From Aquiluna sp. (GTDB lineage Bacteria; Actinomycetota; Actinomycetes; Actinomycetales; Microbacteriaceae): 64,000 bases of DNA. The notes under the pieces are model-generated. The model was not told the origin of the DNA. It did not search any database and saw only the letters and a list, made by a program, of their open reading frames with translations. This document shows positions 37,839 through 47,774 of this stretch, piece by piece (positions within the stretch are counted from its first letter, which is position 1; every line of letters begins with the position of its first letter). A program made the position numbers and the translations under genes. The stretch is taken from the NCBI GenBank assembly GCA_017854485.1, contig JAFMHN010000001.1:62001-126000 (forward strand). Reading direction: 5' to 3'.

Positions 37839-38714
37839 ATGACAAGCCACGAGAAAATATCTGAATACGCCGACCCCGAGGTACTTGTAACCACCAAGTG
37901 GCTAGCTGAAAATCTTGACTCGGTGAGCGTGGTTGAGTCAAATGAAGACATTTTGCTCTACGACACAGGTCACATTCCTGGCGCAGTCAAACTTGACTGG
38001 CACACCGAACTCAATCACCCGTTGCGACGCGATTACCTCGAGAGCGAGGCGTTTGCCAAGCTCATGGATCAAAAAGGAATTGGCCGAGAGGACACGGTTG
38101 TTCTCTATGGTGACCGCTCCAACTGGTGGGCCACCTATGCATTTTGGGTATTCAAGCTATTCGGACACGAAAATGTGCTCTTACTAGACGGTGGCAGAAA
38201 CAAGTGGATTGCAGACGGTGGCGCTCTAACAAAAGACGTGCCGGTCCGCGATTCAAAGAGCTACCCGGTGGCCCCAAGGCAAGACCAGCAGATTCGCGCA
38301 TTCCGAGATGAGGTTCTTTCTCACATTGGTAAGCCACTGGTTGATGTTCGATCACCAGAGGAATACACAGGCGAGCGTCTACACATGCCAGATTTCCCGA
38401 ACGAAGGTGCCACTCGCGGTGGCCACATCCCGACCGCAGCCTCTATCCCCTGGTCTAAATCGATCCAAGCCGACGAGACTTTTAGGCCACTGGCCGAACT
38501 AGAGCAGCTGTATTTTGGGGCAACTGGCTTCGATAGAAGCTCAGACTTCATTGCTTACTGCCGCATTGGCGAACGATCTTCCCACACCTGGTTTGTCCTG
38601 AAGTACTTGCTTGGGGTAGAAAATGTTCGAAACTACGATGGCAGCTGGACCGAATGGGGCAACTTAGTCGGAGCGCCGATTGCTATTGGTGCTGAGCCTG
38701 GAGAGGCAGCTTGA
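37839..38714 (+). CDS. sseA: thiosulfate/3-mercaptopyruvate sulfurtransferase
   Basis: Two rhodanese domains, 291 residues. The first (about 12-135) lacks a catalytic Cys ([10 protein letters not shown] in its place); the second holds Cys241 in [12 protein letters not shown]. The CRIGERS loop is typical of actinobacterial SseA. GGAG stands four to eight bases before the ATG. The next gene is a SufE-like sulfur acceptor overlapping by four bases, which matches the sseA-Rv3284 pair of M. tuberculosis, so SseA probably hands sulfur to SufE. Confidence 0.94.
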   Translation: MTSHEKISEYADPEVLVTTKWLAENLDSVSVVESNEDILLYDTGHIPGAVKLDWHTELNHPLRRDYLESEAFAKLMDQKGIGREDTVVLYGDRSNWWATYAFWVFKLFGHENVLLLDGGRNKWIADGGALTKDVPVRDSKSYPVAPRQDQQIRAFRDEVLSHIGKPLVDVRSPEEYTGERLHMPDFPNEGATRGGHIPTAASIPWSKSIQADETFRPLAELEQLYFGATGFDRSSDFIAYCRIGERSSHTWFVLKYLLGVENVRNYDGSWTEWGNLVGAPIAIGAEPGEAA

Positions 38715-39139
38715 CCAGTTCAGCAGAAGAAATCGTTGCCGACTTCGGGTTCCTGGAGGGTCAGGACAAGCTGCAGTTGCTGCTTGAGTTCAGTGAGTCT
38801 CTACCTGACATTGATCAAAGATTCCTTGACGATCCAGAGCTACTAGAGCGAGTCGAGGAGTGTCAATCCCCGGTGTTCATTGCGGTGGAGGGCGATGCTC
38901 AGAGAATTGACCTGCACTTCTCAGCACCTCGAGAAGCACCAACCACAAGAGGTTTTGCTGCCATTTTGTCTGCAGCTCTGAACCACCAAAGTGCGGAAAC
39001 CATTCTTGCCTTCTCGGAGGATTTCCCGTCGCGACTGGGCCTTGATTCACTTATCTCTCCCCTGCGCGTAAGGGGAATGCGAGGAATGCTGGCAAGAATC
39101 AAGCGCAAAGTTGGCGAACTAACCGATTCAAATGCGTGA
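38711..39139 (+). CDS. SufE-like sulfur acceptor protein
   Basis: 142 residues. The sulfur-accepting Cys51 is in [13 protein letters not shown], and the C-terminal family motif [19 protein letters not shown] is present. It would take persulfide sulfur from SseA (or from SufS) for Fe-S cluster or other thiol chemistry. TTG start inside the sseA stop (TTGA), and its own end overlaps the next gene by eight bases, so the three genes form one translational unit. Confidence 0.93.
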   Translation: MTSSAEEIVADFGFLEGQDKLQLLLEFSESLPDIDQRFLDDPELLERVEECQSPVFIAVEGDAQRIDLHFSAPREAPTTRGFAAILSAALNHQSAETILAFSEDFPSRLGLDSLISPLRVRGMRGMLARIKRKVGELTDSNA

Positions 39140-39674
39140 GCTTGAAGACCACTTCAACTTAGGGCACCTGACCGCCTCACTGGTTCTGGGTCAAGATGGC
39201 AACCACGTGGACGTAAACGGCACCTCGAAACTCCTTGGAGGGCCAGCCGACCTCGAGCTGCTGAAGTATTTCAGGTCCAGAAGTAGCTGGGTGCTTACAA
39301 CCGGAGCAACCGCGCGCGCAGAGCGCTACCGAATTCCCAGCAAGGCCAAGCTCGCCGTTTTGTCAAGGCAAGCTGAAAGAGCACTGCCGGAAACCCTTGA
39401 CGCGTCAGAGGTTACTGTATTGGGGAGTGACTTTCCTATGTCTATAGCCTCAGCGATTTTGCACCTCGAAAACTTAGATCCTGGCGGCATCCACCTGGAA
39501 TTTGGTCCCCAAACGCTGCTTGCGGTCCTTGCCGAGATTGACCGGTTGCAAATCATTCTGAGTAGTGAGTATGAAACTGGCGCCAGCAATTTCGCACAGG
39601 CCAACAACCTAGTGCTGGGTACGTCTCAAGTTGTAGATCAGCTCTTCATTAGTCAGGTAACTGGGCGAGCCTGA
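39132..39674 (+). CDS. short RibD C-terminal/dihydrofolate-reductase-like protein
   Basis: 180 residues. The N-terminal HLTASLVLGQDGNHVDVNGT and LGGPADLELLKYFRSRSSWVLTTGATARAERYR follow the RibD reductase pattern (S-x-D-G, GPAD, GA-TVRAE), and IHLEFGPQTLLAVLAEI replaces the usual EGGP-LL segment. It is shorter than the family's roughly 240 residues and lacks a deaminase half. Likely an NADPH-binding reductase; whether it works in riboflavin synthesis cannot be told. It is co-translated with the SufE gene. Confidence 0.75.
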   Translation: MRELEDHFNLGHLTASLVLGQDGNHVDVNGTSKLLGGPADLELLKYFRSRSSWVLTTGATARAERYRIPSKAKLAVLSRQAERALPETLDASEVTVLGSDFPMSIASAILHLENLDPGGIHLEFGPQTLLAVLAEIDRLQIILSSEYETGASNFAQANNLVLGTSQVVDQLFISQVTGRA

Positions 39675-39710
39675 AGGGGTTTGGGGCGATTCGCAGCTAG
39701 TTTTTGAGAT

Positions 39711-40271
39711 GTGGAACTAGACCTCAAAAACATCTCAGCGCCCTTTGCTGCAATGCTTGAACCCCTGAGCACCCTGGCTGGGCGAAAAGAGATTGAACTT
39801 ACTCAAATACCGTCGCCGAAGGGAATCGCACCCGAGTCGGTTGCCATATCAGCTGAGATAGTCCACGAAACAGCTTCAGACCATGGAGTCTCCAGGCTTG
39901 TGTTCTGCCGCGACCCGGAAATTCCTGAGGGCTGGAACTCTGAATACAGAGTCATCGGTTACGCGAAGTCACCCATTGAACTTGAGATGGCAAAGGATGA
40001 CTACACAGCGGCACTGCCGTGGGAATGGCTGAAAGATGCCCTTCGAAACGGCAGAGCGAGCTTTGCCAATGAAGCCGGCACCACCACCACGGTTATCTCA
40101 ACCGGCCACGGCTCACTAATTGGCCAACCGCAGCACGCGGAGCTTGAAATACGAGCCAGCTGGACTCCTACCAGCATGGACCTTGCTCCTCATGTGATTG
40201 CTTGGACTGAGTTGTTGGCCCTTATTTCTGGGTTACCCCCAGCCGACACAAACGTTACGAGAATTAGTTGA
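39711..40271 (+). CDS. DUF3000 family protein
   Basis: 186 residues. Actinobacterial family of unknown function that is normally found just before rnd, as here. The segment EYRVIGYAKSPIELEMAKD and the Trp-rich LPWEWLKDAL and IRASWTPTSMDL parts are family-like. The GTG start has no good Shine-Dalgarno but a TAGTTT box seven bases upstream, so the mRNA may be leaderless. Overlaps rnd by four bases. Confidence 0.88.
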   Translation: MELDLKNISAPFAAMLEPLSTLAGRKEIELTQIPSPKGIAPESVAISAEIVHETASDHGVSRLVFCRDPEIPEGWNSEYRVIGYAKSPIELEMAKDDYTAALPWEWLKDALRNGRASFANEAGTTTTVISTGHGSLIGQPQHAELEIRASWTPTSMDLAPHVIAWTELLALISGLPPADTNVTRIS

Positions 40272-41467
40272 AGCTTGAAGCCCCACGCCGCCAAGTAGAA
40301 ATAGTCCAAGACCAAAATGGTCTGGATTTGCTTCTTGTTGAGCTAGAGAGAAATACTGAGACTCTTGCCATCGACACCGAGCGAGCCAGCGGGTTTCGCT
40401 ACTCCCAGCGGGCCTACCTGATTCAAGTCGGCCTTGCGGACGGGGGCATATTCTTGATCGACCCGATAGCTTTGAATGAAGTTGAGCCTGACTGGAACAA
40501 CAGGGTTGCCCCTGAACTAAATTCCAAGGCCTGGCTGCTACACGCTGCCACTCAGGACATGCCCTGCCTGCAAGAGCTAGGCTTTCAAAGCGACCACATC
40601 ATTGACACCGAGCTCGCCTCAAGACTTGCTGGCTTTCAGAGGGTCGGCCTTGGCGCGATGGTTGAGGAATTGTTGAGCCTGGAGCTGGCAAAGGAACACT
40701 CTGCAGCCGACTGGTCACTGCGGCCATTTGGCGACGAGATGCTCACTTATGCGGCCCTCGATGTAGACGTCCTGCACGACCTCTGGGCTTCTATCAGTCA
40801 GTCTTTGATTGAACAGGGCAAAATGGAATGGGCCGAGCAGGAGTTTGCCGCCCTACAGAATTTCCAACCAAAGCCAACCCCGGAAGAGCCATGGCGCAAT
40901 CTGCCCGGTCTATCGAGAGTCAAGGACATTTCCAAGCTAAAGGCGGCAGCTGCTCTGTGGTTGGTGCGAGATGAGATCGCGAGAACTACAGACATAGCAC
41001 CTGGGCGTCTGATCCCAGACAGGTCGATCATGGCCGCGATTGACAAGGTGCCAAGATCCAAGCAAGAGCTTGCACAAAACAAGGCGTTCCAGGGCAGAGC
41101 ATCGCGTTCAAAACTGGACACCTGGTGGCAGGCAATTTCTGATTCGGGTGGACTTGAAATAGCGGAATCCGCACCGAATACTGGAGCCATCCCCCATCAC
41201 AAGAACTGGGAGCGTCGCTTCCCACAGGCGCATCTTCGACTGAAATTCACCAGAGAGACACTAGTTGCTCGCGCAGAAGAGCTGTCGCTCCCGGTGGAGA
41301 ACCTACTGACTCCAGATTTCCTTCGGAGAGTCTGCTTTGAGCCAGCTGGCGATGTCAGGTCGCAACTCGCCGAACTCGGCGCCAGGCCATGGCAGCTAGA
41401 CCAAGTGGTCCCGCTTATAGAAGCGGGTCTTGCGTTAGCTGGTCCTGAGATTGAGAAGCTTCGATAG
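40268..41467 (+). CDS. rnd: ribonuclease D-like 3'-5' exonuclease with HRDC domain
   Basis: 399 residues. DEDD exonuclease domain: Exo I LAIDTERASGFRYSQRAYLIQ (Asp, Glu), Exo II LLHAATQDMPCLQELG, Exo III YAALDVDVLHDLW; then an HRDC domain (about 205-285) starting at SKLKAAAALWLVRDEIA. It trims tRNA and other RNA 3' ends in related bacteria. TTG start. Its last 53 bases are also the end of dxs on the other strand. Confidence 0.94.
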   Translation: MKLEAPRRQVEIVQDQNGLDLLLVELERNTETLAIDTERASGFRYSQRAYLIQVGLADGGIFLIDPIALNEVEPDWNNRVAPELNSKAWLLHAATQDMPCLQELGFQSDHIIDTELASRLAGFQRVGLGAMVEELLSLELAKEHSAADWSLRPFGDEMLTYAALDVDVLHDLWASISQSLIEQGKMEWAEQEFAALQNFQPKPTPEEPWRNLPGLSRVKDISKLKAAAALWLVRDEIARTTDIAPGRLIPDRSIMAAIDKVPRSKQELAQNKAFQGRASRSKLDTWWQAISDSGGLEIAESAPNTGAIPHHKNWERRFPQAHLRLKFTRETLVARAEELSLPVENLLTPDFLRRVCFEPAGDVRSQLAELGARPWQLDQVVPLIEAGLALAGPEIEKLR

Positions 41468-43358
41468 TTTTAGCATGCGGGACCTTTGATCCCAGCACCT
41501 GAGCAACAATGTCTCTGGAAATTGCCTTTGCGGTTAGTCCAAGACGCTCCAGGATCTCATTACGTTCGGCGTGCTCTAAGAACTCGGCCGGCACTCCAAC
41601 TTCACTCAGCGCGGTATCAACCTCGTGGGCACGTAGCTCCTGACGAACTCGGGAACCAAACCCTCCGGTCTTTAGCCCATCCTCAATAGTCACAACCAAC
41701 CTGTGGTCACGAGCCATTGCGATCAGGTCTACGTTTACCGGCAAAATCCAGCGCGGATCAACTACCGTCGCTCCAATGCCCTGGCTTGCCAACAACTCAG
41801 CCACCTCAATGGCCGTGGCGGCAAAAGATCCAACGCCAATTATCAGCACATCCTTGCTTGCCGACTGCTTCAGGATGTCCACGCCGTTATCGGTTGCAGC
41901 AAGAGCCTCGATAGTAGCGGCCACCTTGCCCTTCGGGAAGCGAATCACACTTGGCGCATTGACAATCTCGATCGATTCCCTGAGAAGCGCCTCGAGAGTT
42001 TTCTGATCTCTGGGAGCAGAGATGTGAATGCCTGGAACCATCTGCAATAGCGGTAGGTCCCAGACTCCATGGTGAGAAGCACCGTCCGGTCCGGTAATGC
42101 CAGACCTGTCCAACACGAATGTCACTCCAGCCTTATGCAACGCAACGTCCATTAGCACCTGGTCAAAGGCTCTAGAGATAAACGTGGAGTAGATGGCAAC
42201 CACTGGATGCAAACCACCAAAGGCCATGCCAGCTGCTGCAGCGACAGCGTGTTGCTCGGCAATACCAACATCAAAAACCCGATCTGGGAAGGCGTCTGCG
42301 AACTTATCCAGCCCAACCGGAATTTTCATGGCCCCGGTTATGCCAACGACATTGGTGTTTGCTCTGGCGATTCGAACAATTTCATCCGAAAATACGTCGG
42401 TCCAACTTGTTCCAGCTGAACCGGGAACAGGAAGGCCGGACTCGGGGTCGATCTTCCCGACCGCGTGAAATTGGTCCGCCTGGTCCTGTAGAGCTGGAGT
42501 GTAGCCACGACCTTTTTGGGTAATTGCGTGGACTACGGACGGGCCATCGTATTCCTTGGCCCTCAATAGCGCGGATTCCAATGCTTCTAGGTCATGGCCG
42601 TCGACTGGGCCAAAATACTTTATGTCTAAGTTCGGAAAGATGCCGCCAAACTCTCTGTGCCTAAACAGTGTCCGTAGCCCCGCATGAACGGAATCAAAAA
42701 TTGCCCTTCCAAAGGCGCCGAACTTATAAAAAATCTTTCGGGACACCAGGTAACCGGCCTTGTAGGCCGAGTTCGACCGAATGGCCTCGAACCTTCTGGC
42801 CATCCCACCCATAGTCGGTGCGTACGATCTACCGTTGTCATTCACGACAATCACCAGATTGCGGTCGTTATCGTCGGTGATGTTGTTCAGGGCTTCCCAT
42901 GACATCCCACCGGTCAGTGCACCATCGCCAATCACGGCTACAACGTGTCTATCAAGCTGACCAGTGGCCTTGTAGGCCCGTGAAATGCCATCTGCCCAGC
43001 TAAGCGATGAAGACGCGTGTGATGACTCCACAATGTCATGAACGGACTCGGAACGCTGTGGGTAGCCGGCTATGCCATCCTTCTGCCGCAGAGTTGACAG
43101 GTCCTTGCGACCCGTCAATAGCTTGTGCACATAGCTTTGGTGACCGGTGTCAAAAATGATCGAATCGGTTGGAGAGTCGAAAACTCGATGCAACGCAACG
43201 GTGATCTCAACCACACCTAGGTTCGGCCCCAAGTGGCCGCCGGTCTTCGATACCGAAGTGACCAGATGATCCCTAATCTCTTGGCAAAGCCCATTCAGCT
43301 GGACTGCATCAAGAGCTTGCAGGTCTGCCGGTGACTCAATCTTTCCCAGTTCGCTCAT
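41415..43358 (-). CDS. dxs: 1-deoxy-D-xylulose-5-phosphate synthase
   Basis: TDP enzyme that starts the MEP isoprenoid route from pyruvate and glyceraldehyde 3-phosphate. 647 residues. FDTGHQSYVHKLLTGR, TDP motif GDGALTGGMSWEALNN, EQHAVAAAAGMAFGGL and the C-terminal transketolase domain are intact. The last 18 codons, a Gln/Ser-rich tail that lies past the usual end of the fold, make up the overlap with rnd. Thirty-three bases below acnA, so the two may be co-transcribed. Confidence 0.97.
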   Translation of the reverse strand: MSELGKIESPADLQALDAVQLNGLCQEIRDHLVTSVSKTGGHLGPNLGVVEITVALHRVFDSPTDSIIFDTGHQSYVHKLLTGRKDLSTLRQKDGIAGYPQRSESVHDIVESSHASSSLSWADGISRAYKATGQLDRHVVAVIGDGALTGGMSWEALNNITDDNDRNLVIVVNDNGRSYAPTMGGMARRFEAIRSNSAYKAGYLVSRKIFYKFGAFGRAIFDSVHAGLRTLFRHREFGGIFPNLDIKYFGPVDGHDLEALESALLRAKEYDGPSVVHAITQKGRGYTPALQDQADQFHAVGKIDPESGLPVPGSAGTSWTDVFSDEIVRIARANTNVVGITGAMKIPVGLDKFADAFPDRVFDVGIAEQHAVAAAAGMAFGGLHPVVAIYSTFISRAFDQVLMDVALHKAGVTFVLDRSGITGPDGASHHGVWDLPLLQMVPGIHISAPRDQKTLEALLRESIEIVNAPSVIRFPKGKVAATIEALAATDNGVDILKQSASKDVLIIGVGSFAATAIEVAELLASQGIGATVVDPRWILPVNVDLIAMARDHRLVVTIEDGLKTGGFGSRVRQELRAHEVDTALSEVGVPAEFLEHAERNEILERLGLTAKAISRDIVAQVLGSKVPHAKTIEASQSQDQLTQDPLL

Positions 43359-43391
43359 TGCATACCCAACAGCTAAACCAGTCCACTATTC

Positions 43392-46064
43392 CTAGGCAAC
43401 CAGTGAGCGCAGCACGTACTGCAAAATGCCGCCATTGCGATAGTAGTCAGCCTCACCCGGTGTGTCGATTCGCACAACCGCGTCGAACTCAACCGGGCTC
43501 TTGCCAGCCGCGCTGTGAGCCGAAGCGGTGGCTACAACCCTCACGGTTGAAGGGATAACACCATCATTGAGTGCTTCAATTCCGGTGACATCAAACACCT
43601 CAGTGCCATCCAATCCCAGAGATTCAGCTGTCACGCCTGCTGGATATTGCAGTGGCAAGACACCCATTCCAATCAGGTTGCTTCGGTGAATACGCTCGAA
43701 ACTTTCCGCGATAACAACTCGAATGCCAAGCAGGCTAGTTCCCTTGGCGGCCCAGTCTCTAGATGAACCAGAACCGTACTCTTTACCGGCGAGCGCCACC
43801 AGTGGTGTGCCCTCGGCCTGGTAAGCCTCAGACGCATCAAAGATGAAGCTCTGCTCGCCCGCGCTGGTCGTGAAGTTGCGGGTGTAGCTTCCCTCAACGT
43901 CTGTCAACAGCTGGTTCCTGAGTCTGATGTTTGCGAACGTACCGCGAATCATGATCTCGTGGTTTCCGCGCCTAGAACCATAGGAGTTGAAGTCGACACG
44001 ACTAACACCCTTGGCACTCAAGTAAGCACCGGCTGGAGAGTCAGCCTTGATGGCGCCGGCCGGAGAAATGTGGTCGGTGGTCACCGAGTCGCCTAGCTTC
44101 ACAAGCACCCTTGCGCCGTGAACATCCTTCACGGGGTCCGGCGTCATGGTCATTCCCTCGAAGTAGGGCGGCTTCTTTACGTAGGTAGAGGCATCATCCC
44201 ATTCGAACAAGGCACCCTTAGGCGTTGGAAGCGACTTCCAGCGCTCATCCCCATCGAAAACAGATGCGTACTGAGAGGTAAACATCTCGGAATTAATCGA
44301 AGAGTCAATCGTGCTCTGAACTTCGGCCGGAGTTGGCCAAATGTCTCTAAGGAACACTTCCTGGCCCTGCTGGTCCTGTCCGAGCGGCTCGGTCTCGAAA
44401 TCGAAGTCCATGGTTCCGGCAAGAGCATATGCAATTACCAGCGGCGGCGAAGCCAGGTAATTCATCTTCACATCAGGGTTAATTCGACCCTCGAAGTTTC
44501 GGTTTCCACTAAGCACGGCCGTGACAGCTAGGTCGCCCTCATTCACTGCCGCAGAGATCTCCTCGGCAAGTGGCCCGGAATTTCCAATACAGGTGGTACA
44601 TCCGTAGCCAACAAGGTCAAAACCTAGGTCGTTCAGGGACTCGGTGAGCCCGGCCTTCTTGTAATACTCAGTTACAACCTTGGATCCCGGCGCCAGCGAA
44701 GTCTTTACCCATGGCTTTGAGTGCAGGCCCTTCTCGACAGCATTCCTGGCAAGCAATCCAGCCGCAAGCATTACCGAAGGGTTTGAGGTGTTGGTACAAG
44801 AGGTGATAGATGCAATCGTCACGGCTCCGTGGTCGAGCTGGTAGTCCTTACCCTTCACCGGTACTGGAGCGCTTAGGCTCGGCGCGTAGTTCTTGAGGTC
44901 TTGCTCAAAAGTTGCCTTGCTAGCGCTGAGCTCGACTCGGTCCTGAGGTCGCTTGGGTCCTGCGATCGAGGGCACAACGGTGGAAAGATCAAGCTCGAGA
45001 TACTCGCTGTAATTGGGTTCGATGCTGGCATCGTGCCAAAGGCCCTGGGCCTTGCAGTATGCCTCCACCAAATCAATCTGCTCTTGGCTTCTACCGGTGA
45101 CACGCAGGTAATCGAGAGTGATCTCGTCAATTGGGAAGATCGCCACGGTTGAACCAAACTCCGGCGACATGTTTCCGATTGTCGCTCTGTTGGCAAGTGG
45201 AACCCTGGAGACACCGTCGCCATAGAACTCAACGAACTTGCCGACAACGCCGTGCTTACGAAGCTGCTCGGTGATCGTCAGCACGACATCGGTAGCAGTA
45301 GCACCTGTAGGAATTTCGCCAGTGAGCTTGAACCCGACAACCTTAGGAATCAACATGGAAACTGGCTGGCCAAGCATTGCAGCCTCGGCCTCGATGCCAC
45401 CGACACCCCAACCAAGAACGCCCAGTCCATTGACCATCGTTGTGTGGGAGTCAGTACCGACGCAGCTGTCCGGATAGGCCAGCAGTTCGCCGTCTACCTC
45501 TTTGGCCATGATTGTCCTGGCCAGGTACTCTATGTTCACCTGGTGCACGATTCCAGTTCCTGGAGGAACTACCCGGAAGTTGTCAAAAGCGGTTTGGCCC
45601 CACCTGAGGAATTGATAGCGTTCGCCATTTCTCTGGTACTCAAACTCAACGTTTCTTTCAGCGGCGTCGGGAGAACCAGAGACATCAATCACAACGCTGT
45701 GGTCAATCACCATTTCGGCCGGGGCCAGCGGGTTGATCTTTTGAGGGTCTCCTCCAAGCTCCTGAACTGCTTCGCGCATAGTGGCAAGGTCCACGATGCA
45801 GGGAACACCGGTGAAGTCCTGCATGATTACTCGTGCCGGACTGAACTGAATCTCAGTGTCTGGCTCCGCCTTTGGGTCCCAGTTGACTAGTGCGTCAACA
45901 TGGGCCTGAGTCACATTCTGGTCATCGCGAGTTCGAAGCATGTTCTCGAGCAGAATCTTCAGGCTGTAGGGAAGCTTGTCGACGTTCAGATTCGCCATCG
46001 AAAAGTACTTATAGGTCTTGGACCCGGCGGTGAGATTGCTTGCAGATGTGAGACTTTGTGACAT
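43392..46064 (-). CDS. acnA: aconitate hydratase
   Basis: TCA-cycle isomerisation of citrate to isocitrate. 890 residues, full length. The 4Fe-4S ligands are in [12 protein letters not shown] and [27 protein letters not shown] and [17 protein letters not shown] are the swivel-domain motifs. AAGGAG nine bases before the ATG. In animals and some actinobacteria this protein doubles as an RNA-binding regulator when iron is short; nothing here shows that directly. Confidence 0.98.
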   Translation of the reverse strand: MSQSLTSASNLTAGSKTYKYFSMANLNVDKLPYSLKILLENMLRTRDDQNVTQAHVDALVNWDPKAEPDTEIQFSPARVIMQDFTGVPCIVDLATMREAVQELGGDPQKINPLAPAEMVIDHSVVIDVSGSPDAAERNVEFEYQRNGERYQFLRWGQTAFDNFRVVPPGTGIVHQVNIEYLARTIMAKEVDGELLAYPDSCVGTDSHTTMVNGLGVLGWGVGGIEAEAAMLGQPVSMLIPKVVGFKLTGEIPTGATATDVVLTITEQLRKHGVVGKFVEFYGDGVSRVPLANRATIGNMSPEFGSTVAIFPIDEITLDYLRVTGRSQEQIDLVEAYCKAQGLWHDASIEPNYSEYLELDLSTVVPSIAGPKRPQDRVELSASKATFEQDLKNYAPSLSAPVPVKGKDYQLDHGAVTIASITSCTNTSNPSVMLAAGLLARNAVEKGLHSKPWVKTSLAPGSKVVTEYYKKAGLTESLNDLGFDLVGYGCTTCIGNSGPLAEEISAAVNEGDLAVTAVLSGNRNFEGRINPDVKMNYLASPPLVIAYALAGTMDFDFETEPLGQDQQGQEVFLRDIWPTPAEVQSTIDSSINSEMFTSQYASVFDGDERWKSLPTPKGALFEWDDASTYVKKPPYFEGMTMTPDPVKDVHGARVLVKLGDSVTTDHISPAGAIKADSPAGAYLSAKGVSRVDFNSYGSRRGNHEIMIRGTFANIRLRNQLLTDVEGSYTRNFTTSAGEQSFIFDASEAYQAEGTPLVALAGKEYGSGSSRDWAAKGTSLLGIRVVIAESFERIHRSNLIGMGVLPLQYPAGVTAESLGLDGTEVFDVTGIEALNDGVIPSTVRVVATASAHSAAGKSPVEFDAVVRIDTPGEADYYRNGGILQYVLRSLVA

Positions 46065-46085
46065 GTAGGTGAACTCCTTGAAGAT

Positions 46086-46760
46086 TTACCTGTCTAATCT
46101 ACCCTCTATCGGGTCCGCAATTCGCTTTAGCAAGATCCAAGTCAGCGCTAAAAGCGCAGCGTAGGCAGGAGCGCCCATCACTACCCTTGAAAACGCGAGC
46201 AATTCCACCTGGTCAGAAAAATACAGTGGCAGCTGCACTGCCAGCCTTAGGCTGAAGAATCCGACCCATAGCAGAGTCACGGTTCTTACTCGCGAGAACA
46301 CAGTCTTGCGCCCGCGCCAATCGGCAACGCCAAACAGAAGCTGAACCAAATAACCCATGACCGGACGGCCAATCAGAACAGAAACCAACATCAGAAATCC
46401 GTAGACCGCGTTGGTGATAAAACCTGGCACGAAATAGTCAGCTGCTTGGCCACCGTCACGAAGCGCAAGAAATGCAGCGAAGGCGATAGCGGCCGCGCCA
46501 ACACCGGCCTGCATCACCGACTTGCGTTGCCCCAATCTCAAGGCGATAAAGAAGGCCGAACTGGTTGCCGCCACCGCTACGGCGGCAACTGGCTCCTTGG
46601 TGATTCCAAAGATTATTGAAAACAGAGTTGCAGGCAGAATCGCCTCTGCAATGCCCAGCGGTCCGCCAATTCCTGCAATCAGTGACTTGCGACTTAAGTC
46701 GTATCCGTCCTGGCCCTTTTCAAGGCCGAGACGACGTGCTACGTCCTCTGGGTTACTCAA
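46086..46760 (-). CDS. DUF3159 family membrane protein
   Basis: 224 residues with about five to six membrane helices (SLIAGIGGPLGIAEAILPATLFSI-type start near 26-50, ending near 215). Actinobacterial family of unknown function, regularly found between DUF3710 and acn or nearby genes, as here. The N-terminal 25 residues are soluble (EDVARRLGLEKGQDGYDLSR). Overlaps DUF3710 by four bases. Confidence 0.88.
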   Translation of the reverse strand: MSNPEDVARRLGLEKGQDGYDLSRKSLIAGIGGPLGIAEAILPATLFSIIFGITKEPVAAVAVAATSSAFFIALRLGQRKSVMQAGVGAAAIAFAAFLALRDGGQAADYFVPGFITNAVYGFLMLVSVLIGRPVMGYLVQLLFGVADWRGRKTVFSRVRTVTLLWVGFFSLRLAVQLPLYFSDQVELLAFSRVVMGAPAYAALLALTWILLKRIADPIEGRLDR

Positions 46761-47320
46761 GCCTCTTGCCCGCTCACAGGAAGGCGAAGTGGCAGCAGCT
46801 CGCCCGGAGGCATTGCGATGTCCCCGCGGTTTACGGCCGTTGCACGGAATACCTGGACAAGTTTTTGGTAGACCTCTTCATCAATTGAGGCCGCTGAAAC
46901 AACGCCGCGCAGAAACCACCTGGGGCCATCTACTCCAAGAAACCTTGTTGGTCGAATGACCTTGTTGTCACCAGAAACAGCGGGGACAACTCCACGAAGT
47001 TCAATACCGACTGGACCGGCGTATTGCTCAACTTTTCCGCCCTGGCCTGCCACGGACTTCTCTAGAGACTCCATCGTGGGCTGCCATAGGCCATCGGTCT
47101 TGGTAGCAGCGAAAGCCTGCAGCTGCAATCTATGCCCCTGAATCTCAACTGTGAGGGCCATCACTCGTTTGCTGGCCTCGTCGATGTCGGCGCGAATCTG
47201 CATTTCCTGGCGCGGGGCCAGCCGGATAGATCCAAAGTCCAAATATGGCGTTAGTACGCCCACTTCGCTGATGTCGAAGGGACCGCCTGTGATGCGGTCC
47301 TCTGGTGCTAGCTTTTCCAT
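46757..47320 (-). CDS. DUF3710 family protein
   Basis: 187 residues, soluble. Family-type segments include GPFDISEV, LDFGSIRL, the KTDGLWQPTMESLE helix and FLGVDGPRWFLRGVVSAAS. Function unknown; it is almost always next to dut in actinobacteria. The ATG lies directly after the dut stop region and its stop overlaps the DUF3159 start. Confidence 0.88.
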   Translation of the reverse strand: MEKLAPEDRITGGPFDISEVGVLTPYLDFGSIRLAPRQEMQIRADIDEASKRVMALTVEIQGHRLQLQAFAATKTDGLWQPTMESLEKSVAGQGGKVEQYAGPVGIELRGVVPAVSGDNKVIRPTRFLGVDGPRWFLRGVVSAASIDEEVYQKLVQVFRATAVNRGDIAMPPGELLPLRLPVSGQEA

Positions 47321-47752
47321 CTAATTCCTGCCGCTCGAACCAAAACCAGTTTCACCGCGACTTGACTCGGGCAGAGTCGTCACCTGGATAAACCTCGCAC
47401 GCTCAACGCGCTGAAACAGAATCTGGGCGATCCGGTCGCCCACCAAAACCTGAAATGGTTCAGAAGATGTATTCAACAGGGTGACCATGATTTCTCCGCG
47501 GTAGCCTGCGTCCACGGTTCCCGGGGCATTCAGCACCGTAATACCGTGCTTGGCTGCCAGACCGCTCCTGGGGTGAACTAGGCCCACTACGCCGTCAGGC
47601 ATAGCGATGGAAACACCGGTTTTTACAAGGGCCCTGCCACCGGGCTCAATTTCAAGCGCTTCGGTGGAGCGCAGGTCAGCCCCTGCGTCGCCCGGCTTGG
47701 CATAAACCGGGGCGAAGCCTTCTTCGGCAATCAGTAATACTTCTAAATCCAC
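47321..47752 (-). CDS. dut: dUTP diphosphatase
   Basis: Trimeric dUTPase that keeps uracil out of DNA and supplies dUMP. 143 residues from the GTG at 47752. Motifs 1-5 in order: AGADLRST, PRSGLAAKHG, NAPGTVDAGYRGEI, RIAQILFQ, RGETGFGSSGRN. The frame is open another 41 codons, but that part runs into the divergent DUF3093 gene and has no family similarity. A TACGCT box is six bases before the GTG; the mRNA is probably leaderless. Confidence 0.96.
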   Translation of the reverse strand: MDLEVLLIAEEGFAPVYAKPGDAGADLRSTEALEIEPGGRALVKTGVSIAMPDGVVGLVHPRSGLAAKHGITVLNAPGTVDAGYRGEIMVTLLNTSSEPFQVLVGDRIAQILFQRVERARFIQVTTLPESSRGETGFGSSGRN

Positions 47753-47774
47753 TCCTAGAGCGTAATCTATTCTG

